Origin: Marinomonas spartinae
Lineage (GTDB): Bacteria > Pseudomonadota > Gammaproteobacteria > Pseudomonadales > Marinomonadaceae
NCBI RefSeq assembly: GCF_900089775.1
Contig: NZ_FLOB01000002.1
Span: 496,001 to 560,000 of the forward strand
Direction: 5' to 3'
Length of the DNA: 64,000 bases
The position numbers were made by a program, and so were the translations under genes. Below the pieces are notes generated by a model. The model was given only the letters and a program-made list of their open reading frames with translations, was not told where the DNA came from and made no database searches. Below, one piece after another: positions 59,096-64,000 of the stretch. Position 1 is the first letter of the stretch. Every line of letters begins with the position of its first letter.

Positions 59096-60526
59096 CGACT
59101 TGAGCGTCTTGCAAAAGAAAGCCAATCTATCGATATTCCGAAAAGCCCATTGTCTGATGCTCTGAGTCGATGTGTAGACCTTGATGATGCCACCAATTAC
59201 CTAAGCAACGACGACCAAAACGGCCTCGCCGCCGTCTTTGGCAAAGTCGTCAACAGCGAATACGCCAACCGCGCCGCCACACGAGGTCACAGCCTCGACA
59301 TGCTCGGGGCCAAATTCGACCGCATGACCATCATTCTTGGGGATCGACTCTTGCCCGTGCTCGATGCCGTCTTACCGCCGCTCATGTCCGTGGTGGACAG
59401 CGTGGCCGACTTTGCCGAAGCCAACCCACAACTGGCCACAGGTCTAATGGGCGTGGCCGCTGCCATTGCCGCCGTCAAAGCCGGAGCCATCGCCTTTAAA
59501 CTCGCCAAACTCACCCTTGGCAACGGGCGCGATCGCTTCAACCTTGGCAAAACGAAACTTACCAATTCAACCGACCAAACTACCCAAAGCGCCAACCGAG
59601 CCTCACGCTCCCTCGACCGCTTAAACCGCAAACTCAACAGCCTAGGCGCAGGCGCACGACAAAGCCCCACCGCCTACGGGGGCGAACGCCTTAGCAAAGA
59701 GGAACGCAAACGACGCAAAAGAGACTACCTACAAGGTCGATCCAGTGGCAGAAAAGCCACCTCAAGACGAGCCAGACCATCCCGCCTCAGCGGACGCTTT
59801 CGCTTTGGCAAATACGGACGGCTCGCAGGCCTACTCAGCAGTGGCGCAGCCTTGGGCATGTTCTCAGGCTCCGCCAATGCCAGTGGCCTATCTAACGTCG
59901 CCGACCTAGCCATGACTGGGGCAGACCTAGCGGGCGCAGCAGGGGGAATCAGTTCACTCATTCCCATGGGGGGCATCGCAGGCGGCGTACTAAAAGGCGC
60001 GGGCAAACTGTTCAGGCCGCTCGACATTGCCCTCCAAGGCGCTGGCCTTGCCTCCGCCATCTCCCAAGGCAACAGCACCCAAATCGGTGCCACCGCTGGC
60101 GACATGGCAGGGGGCTTGGGAGGCGCCGCCGCAGGTGGCTTAGCTGGCGCGGCCATTGGCTCCGTCGTCCCCGTGATCGGCACTGCCATTGGGGGCATTG
60201 TTGGCTCCATCGCAGGCGGCATGGGCGGCGGCTCATTAGGGGAATGGATCGGCAGCAAAATAGGCGGCTGGTTTGCAGACGACAAAACCGACCAACCCGC
60301 ACCCGAAGCCATCGCAAAGCAAAGCCAACAGCTACAAAACCACAACAAAAGCATCACCTTCGCGCCAACCATCCACCTAACACCAACAGGCAACCCAAGT
60401 TACGACCAACAAATAAGCGACCAAGTGATAGAAAGACTCAAAGCCGAATTTGCCCAAGGCATGATGGGCAATATGGACGTCGCCACAAGAGCCGATGGGA
60501 GCTTGACGGATAAGCGAACGAGCTAG
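59096..60526 (+). pseudogene. phage tail tape-measure protein, truncated at the N-terminus
   Basis: The frame is open from 59096 after a stop codon; the first possible start is TTG 59150, without a ribosome site. The product has the tape-measure pattern LDMLGAKFDRMTIILGDRLLPVLDAVLPPLMSVVDSVADFAEANPQLATGL, a basic stretch (RLSKEERKRRKRD...), long Gly/Ala-rich hydrophobic segments (AGGLGGAAAGGLAGAAIGSVVPVIGTAIGG) and a QLQNHNKSITFAPTIHLTPTG end typical of Mu-like phages. Full tape measures are longer, so the N-terminal half is gone. Base use is much richer in GC than the host genes on the left. Confidence 0.75.
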
Positions 60527-60939
60527 TGTTTAAGCTGAACTACTATTTTGGTAGGTCAGGTCCGCTCTTTCTTAGTGGAAGGGAGCCCTAAAACAGGGCC
60601 CCCTAAGTCTATTGTGTCGCGGTTAAAGGGGGTCGGTGAAATGCCGACCCCTATAAATGCCTTTAAAGCATCGAGGAGGAACGAATCGTTCCCCCCTTGA
60701 AATCGTAGGCACAGGGCATGATGCGGAACATGGGCGTGGTCACAAGGGGGATGGGAGTTTGACGTATAAATGAAGCTCATAGAGATGAGATTTGTCAGTG
60801 GTTAGTAAGGTTTTTCTGGTGTATAAAGAAAAAGATTAGTAGGATCAATCAATAAGAGTTCATGATATCGAAATAAGGGCTTTTGATAAATATGTAAAAG
60901 TACATGCGCATTATAAAGTTTTTATTTTTTGGAGTATTT
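60527..60939. other. 413-base region between the tape-measure remnant and the P-loop gene
   Basis: No intact gene. It has a hairpin GGGGTCGG / CCGACCCC (60629-60651), a palindrome GGAACGA-A-TCGTTCC (60678-60692) and a decayed copy of the tape-measure 3' end (60715-60778). From 60780 on it becomes AT-rich and should hold the promoter of the next gene. Confidence 0.55.
60715..60778 (+). pseudogene. decayed second copy of the tape-measure 3' end
   Basis: GGCATGATGCGGAACATGGG here matches GGCATGATGGGCAATATGGA at 60458, and likeness goes on through GATGGGAGTTTGACG and TATAAATGAAGCTC (first copy: GATGGGAGCTTGACG, GATAAGCGAACGAGCT). The frame is broken by small changes. It points to an older tandem or recombined phage tail region. 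Confidence 0.6.
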
Positions 60940-61317
60940 ATGAAAAGTGCTGTTGTAGTTATAGGTAGTCATTTTGTTGGGAAAAGTAAAACTATAAATG
61001 TTTATCTAAAACCCAAATTAGGATTAACTCAAAAGGCTCATGTTTTTACTCTTAACGAGAAAGATGGATTTATTCTTTCCCAGAGTTTTGAAGAGGCCGA
61101 TCGTAGTGTTGATGAAGTTATTAAAAAATACGGAAAGTACTATTATTTTGTCGTAGCTGCTCGACCAAAAAATGAAGAACCGTCAAATTTATGCGAAGTA
61201 TTAGAGAAACTATCTAATGCAGGTTTTATAGTACATACCGTTATTATAGATCCGAATGATAATGAAATTTACTATGATAAAAAAGCTGATGAAATAATTA
61301 ACTACTTAAAAGGGTAG
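60940..61317 (+). CDS. small P-loop protein, unknown function
   Basis: A 125-residue protein starting at ATG 60940 after TTTTGGAG (an in-frame ATG at 60904 adds 12 residues without a ribosome site). VVVIGSHFVGKSKT has the Walker A pattern G-x4-GKS (Gly9-Ser16) after a hydrophobic strand. A strand YYYFVVAARP and an end resembling a small Rossmann-type domain follow. No Walker B is clear. I know no family. It is AT-rich relative to the phage remnant before it. It could be an NTP-binding part of an accessory or defence set (inference). Confidence 0.6.
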   Translation: MKSAVVVIGSHFVGKSKTINVYLKPKLGLTQKAHVFTLNEKDGFILSQSFEEADRSVDEVIKKYGKYYYFVVAARPKNEEPSNLCEVLEKLSNAGFIVHTVIIDPNDNEIYYDKKADEIINYLKG

Positions 61318-61404
61318 GTATAAAAAACTGAACAATATCAACGCCTCTTAGGTTGGCATGAATTAAGAATAACTTCATTATTTTAAGGGAGTGAGCTACG
61401 CATT

Positions 61405-61746
61405 ATGGTTACTGTAAAAAGGGTAGAAGCAGGTAATTACGTGGTATCAGATGGTAGGATGATTGTTAAAAATGGTAATTCTTGGTACATCCTAAAAGAA
61501 GGCGGAGGTCATGACTTCGGCCCAGTAACAACTCTATCCGCCGCAAAAGAATATGTTCAAACTGGTATTAGTTCAGTGGGGCAGCACAACCCAGGTTCTG
61601 CATATGGTAAGCGACAAAGTAAAAAAGAATTTAATGCATACCTAGCCTCTGAAGCCAAACAGGGTAATTACGGTCCAATAATTTTATATACTGTCATAAT
61701 TGCGTTTTTTGTTATTCTGTTAACGTACATACAAACAAAAAAGTAG
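61405..61746 (+). CDS. small protein with C-terminal membrane anchor, unknown function
   Basis: A 113-residue protein. The N-terminal half resembles a short beta-rich domain (VKRVEAGNYVVSDGRMIVKNGNSWYILKEGG). The C-terminal helix (about 90-110, YGPIILYTVIIAFFVILLTYI) is a tail anchor. GGGAGTGAG lies upstream of ATG 61405. No family is recognised. Its stop is one base before the next gene's GTG, so the two may be co-translated. Confidence 0.6.
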   Translation: MVTVKRVEAGNYVVSDGRMIVKNGNSWYILKEGGGHDFGPVTTLSAAKEYVQTGISSVGQHNPGSAYGKRQSKKEFNAYLASEAKQGNYGPIILYTVIIAFFVILLTYIQTKK

Positions 61747-61747
61747 T

Positions 61748-62572
61748 GTGGGTTTTGCTCTAAAAATGGACCAATCTGCGAGGTTTTTAGTCCTACCTAA
61801 AAAAGTGAATTATGTGATGTTAAAAAAATTGTTGAAGTTGATACTTAGGTATCGTACAAATGATATGATGCGATTAGTGTTTCATACAGAAGATTTGAAA
61901 AAACATTTAGTGGAATCGCTTAAAGCATCAGAGCAATTTTCAGAATTATTTGGCGATAGATATTATGACGAAAAAATGAAAATTATGCCTCAGGTATTTA
62001 AACGATTAATTAAGGATGAAGTGCTCTCTGAATTTGAAGTGGAGGATTTAAAAAGAATCATCGAAAAACGAAATACAATTGCGCATGAAGTTCAAATATT
62101 TACTCGAGATTTGTATGTTGAGCTGAAAGAGTATTCAAAATGCAATTCTTTTGAATCAGAATATGACTATTTTGCATTAAAACGATTGATTGAATATAAA
62201 GAGAAAATAAGAAGTCAATGGAAAGGTGCTCATGTTTTAAGTATGCGTGACTTTGAATTTGAATTTGCAGATAAAATTTACAAAAATGATAATATTAAAT
62301 TGTTAAAACGGATAAAAAAATTAAATATTGAACGTTCTGCTCTTATTGATAGAGTTAATAAAGAGCTTTCTGGTTTTGATTTTAAAAACTATGATGATTA
62401 TCCTAAAAATACTGAAAATTATAAAGTTAACGGTTCTCTTTCAAAACGAGGCGTTAAGACTTGCCGTGACCTGCTTCTTCAAGGATTATCGGTTCACACT
62501 GTCAGTATCTTGATGGATGTTAATTTGGATAGAGTAAAATATCAAAATAGAAAGATATTAAAAGAGAAATAA
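61748..62572 (+). CDS. protein with HEPN-type RN-x3-H motif and possible helix-turn-helix, unknown
   Basis: A protein of up to 274 residues (GTG 61748; ATG 61766 is an alternative). It is mostly helical. Arg108-Asn-Thr-Ile-Ala-His113 in IIEKRNTIAHE is the R-x4-H core of HEPN domains, the usual ribonuclease or abortive-infection motif. Near the C-terminus, VKTCRDLLLQGLSVHTVSILMDVNLDRVKYQNRK could be a helix-turn-helix. It is strongly AT-rich and rich in Lys and Phe, with signs of transfer. No partner with a nucleotidyltransferase motif was seen. Confidence 0.6.
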   Translation: MGFALKMDQSARFLVLPKKVNYVMLKKLLKLILRYRTNDMMRLVFHTEDLKKHLVESLKASEQFSELFGDRYYDEKMKIMPQVFKRLIKDEVLSEFEVEDLKRIIEKRNTIAHEVQIFTRDLYVELKEYSKCNSFESEYDYFALKRLIEYKEKIRSQWKGAHVLSMRDFEFEFADKIYKNDNIKLLKRIKKLNIERSALIDRVNKELSGFDFKNYDDYPKNTENYKVNGSLSKRGVKTCRDLLLQGLSVHTVSILMDVNLDRVKYQNRKILKEK

Positions 62573-62630
62573 TTAGAGACTTTGAAATTTTGGGGCAGAT
62601 GCAAAATTAGTTTTTATCTGGCTTCAAAGT

Positions 62631-62700
62631 TCTAATAAGTGATTTAATTTAGACACAATAAAGCGCGCCAATTTTGCTTGCAGTTACTTAGGGCGTTAGG
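62631..62700. other. possible degenerate integron attC-like site upstream of the membrane-HEPN gene
   Basis: Starts CTAATAAGT and ends ACTTAGGGCGTTAG: outer TAA/TTA and AAGT/ACTT pair in the right order. The 3' end looks like the CTTAGGNGCGTTAG end of Vibrio-type attC. The middle does not fold convincingly. The GTTAG is 62695-62699, and the next ORF starts seven bases on. Confidence 0.35.
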
Positions 62701-62706
62701 AGACAA

Positions 62707-63534
62707 ATGCAAACTTTCTGGGCACCATCAAAAATAATCGTTTTTTTTTGCATTGCTTTTAGTATCTTGGCGGTAACTACAAGCTACCTAGGTACAAGGA
62801 ATCCAGTATTGGTATTGAATGAGAACCAAATTCTTTACCTTTTTTCAACTTCTGCGCAAGTGTTAGCAGGTGTGTACGGATTGACTCTTACAGGTTTTAT
62901 ATTTTTCCGAAATGAACTTAGTCGTGAAGAGATAGAGGATGAAACTTTAGTTGATGCTGTGGAGAGCCTTAAAAGCAGGTATTTTACCTTACTAGTGTTT
63001 GTAACTGTATCTTCCGTTGTTACATTACTACTCTCAAACTTGGCTATATCATATGAGAGTTCAGGTACATTGCTTGGCACGATAATTATAAATTCAGCAC
63101 AATGCGCATTTATAACCACATTACTGGCCGTCACCTACTTCATTTTTGAGGTCATATCACCTAAGCGAATTGAAAGAGAGAGCAGGAAACTTCAGAATCA
63201 AGTAGATCCATCAAGAAAGGAAACGGACAGAGGAAGCCTAGAAGAGTTCTTGAAAAACTACAACCAAATAGAAGAAATTATTTCCACTAATGGATCAAAG
63301 TATCAAATGGCAACTATCTCTGTATCTTCCAGTAAACATCGCCGACATATTTCCAATGCAAAATTATCTGAAATGCTCTTCCGAAACGAGAAAATTAGCG
63401 AGTCGCTATATGTGAAAATCAGGGATTTAATAACTCTTCGTAACTCAATAATTCATGGTGCCGAACCGGTTGTTAGCGAGCAAATTGTGAGGGATTCATC
63501 TATTATTTTGGATGAGCTTTCGAAAGCACTGTAA
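62707..63534 (+). CDS. four-helix membrane protein with C-terminal HEPN-type motif, unknown
   Basis: This 275-residue protein has four hydrophobic segments (about 8-28, 45-67, 93-114 and 121-149). A cytoplasmic helical domain follows, with Arg245-Asn-Ser-Ile-Ile-His250 in LITLRNSIIHGAEP, the HEPN R-x4-H core. The ATG is 12 bases after GTTAGGAGAC, and AGGAG doubles as the ribosome site. It is not similar in sequence to the preceding HEPN-motif protein. It may be a membrane-linked RNase or sensor in defence (inference). The gene is bracketed by two GTTAG sites, as in an integron-type cassette. Confidence 0.62.
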   Translation: MQTFWAPSKIIVFFCIAFSILAVTTSYLGTRNPVLVLNENQILYLFSTSAQVLAGVYGLTLTGFIFFRNELSREEIEDETLVDAVESLKSRYFTLLVFVTVSSVVTLLLSNLAISYESSGTLLGTIIINSAQCAFITTLLAVTYFIFEVISPKRIERESRKLQNQVDPSRKETDRGSLEEFLKNYNQIEEIISTNGSKYQMATISVSSSKHRRHISNAKLSEMLFRNEKISESLYVKIRDLITLRNSIIHGAEPVVSEQIVRDSSIILDELSKAL

Positions 63535-63982
63535 ATAGGTGATGGACTGCAAACAAGATTCCAACCAGTTTACTTTGCTAACAGGGACGGGCTAACCCCG
63601 CCTCTGTTAGCAAACGTTAGTCATCAAAGATAGAATGATAGTTTGAGATCAGATGAAAACTCGGAATCTATCTGACCATTTATCACTAAATTTGATTTGT
63701 TTGAAATGCTTCTCCATTGACCCCACCCGAATCTTGATCTAACATTCTCCTTGCACTGGCAAAATCCAGTGCTCGGGATTGGCGTTCCGAAATCACAGCG
63801 GATACAGATGCCGCTTTACTGCGGTTTTTTTGTGTCTGGCGTATAGCTTTCCTGTTATGGGTAAGTTGTGCGGGGCGTCTTCGGACGCGCCAGCCCTGTG
63901 ACTGGTACGCCAACCCGTATGGCTTGCCCACCTTAATTGGCGTTGAGGTGGTCTTACTTAAAGGCAATCACAGGAGGCCACT
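63535..63982. other. 448-base region holding hairpins and a phage-satellite-like leader
   Basis: It first holds an inverted repeat at 63574-63614, then AT-rich DNA. From 63700 the DNA resembles the leader before P4-type ash genes: terminator-like CCGC-TTTACT-GCGG-TTTTTTT (63811-63831), and GCGTC-TTCG-GACGC (63875-63888), a stem with a UUCG loop. Several short phage-like reading stretches are seen, none clearly a gene. Confidence 0.45.
63574..63614. repeat. inverted repeat downstream of the membrane-HEPN gene
   Basis: TTTGCTAACAG / CTGTTAGCAAA perfect 11-bp arms with a GC-rich, partly pairing middle (GGACGGGCTAACCCCGCCT), followed at once by CGTTAG (GTTAG at 63616-63620). It could be a hairpin recombination site of attC kind. 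Confidence 0.7.
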
Positions 63983-64000
63983 ATGGCTACGGATATTCTC
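63983..64000 (+). CDS. start of a phage-like gene, cut by the window edge
   Basis: ATG 63983 follows CAGGAGG by six bases, so it is a well-supported translation start. Only MATDIL is visible. The leader before it is the phage/satellite type described above. The function cannot be told. Confidence 0.5.

Noticed and set aside
59725-60393. Long minus-strand ORF opposite the tape-measure remnant (Pro/Met-rich product)
   Set aside because: It is the shadow of the Gly/Ala-rich coding strand; its composition is low-complexity and it has no ribosome site.
63686-63967. Minus-strand ORF of 93 codons at the right edge
   Set aside because: It crosses the leader hairpins and the start of the next gene; its basic, Ser/Gln-rich product looks like a by-product of structured DNA, with no ribosome site seen.

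Overview
The window is a 64 kb stretch of a marine-type gammaproteobacterial chromosome. The proteins and gene order look most like Marinomonas or a close Oceanospirillales relative; this is inferred from protein character and synteny, since no search could be run. Supporting signs are a monomeric NADP isocitrate dehydrogenase, FolM next to FolE, an AGCS symporter with a UspA partner, and several classic gammaproteobacterial blocks (eno-ftsB-ispDF-truD-surE-pcm-nlpD-rpoS; cspD/clpSA-infA-aat-ftsK-lolA-rarA-crcB-serS; uvrY-uvrC-pgsA-tRNA Gly/Cys/Leu).

Layout. 1-7.5 kb: end of eno, ftsB, isoprenoid genes ispD/ispF, truD, surE, pcm, a DUF368 lipid-carrier transporter, nlpD and rpoS. 7.5-25 kb: metabolic and transport genes (Tat-exported dienelactone hydrolase, folM, folE, an MFS exporter, an AraC regulator divergent from an ExaC-like aldehyde dehydrogenase, AGCS symporter plus UspA, PiT phosphate transporter, two paralogous membrane-anchored proteins, a LysE exporter, topB, a second UspA, a small membrane protein with a Fur-like box, fklB). 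25-28.3 kb: GNAT, roxA and purB. 28.4-32.2 kb: an accessory island with a Ser-hydrolase toxin-like gene followed by three tandem paralogues, placed between purB and icd. 32.5-52 kb: icd, hflD, mnmA, nudJ overlapping rluE, cspD, clpSA, infA, aat, ftsK, lolA, rarA, crcB, serS, cobA, and the tusDCBE sulfur relay. 52-58.9 kb: yccA, hpf, a DnaT/lambda-P-like pair that is probably the domesticated helicase-loader pair dopC/dopE, uvrY, uvrC, pgsA and three tRNAs.

From tRNA-Leu (58,890) to the right edge the DNA is foreign. It starts with integrase-arm-like GCACC repeats and a GC-rich, N-terminally truncated phage tape-measure gene. A decayed second copy of that gene's 3' end follows. Next come four AT-rich orphan genes: a P-loop protein, a small tail-anchored protein, a HEPN-motif protein with a possible helix-turn-helix, and a four-helix membrane protein with a C-terminal HEPN motif. 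The last of these sits between two GTTAG sites and may be an integron-type cassette. The right edge looks like the leader of another phage or satellite gene.

The best candidates for something undescribed are the Ser-hydrolase gene with three tandem partners (28.4-32.2 kb) and the pair of unrelated HEPN-motif proteins (61.7-63.5 kb). The best regulatory sites are a near-consensus LexA box abutting the topB start codon, a Fur-like box upstream of a small orphan membrane gene, a 21-bp-period direct repeat between the AraC gene and its likely aldehyde dehydrogenase target, and a roughly 127-bp imperfect palindrome upstream of icd.
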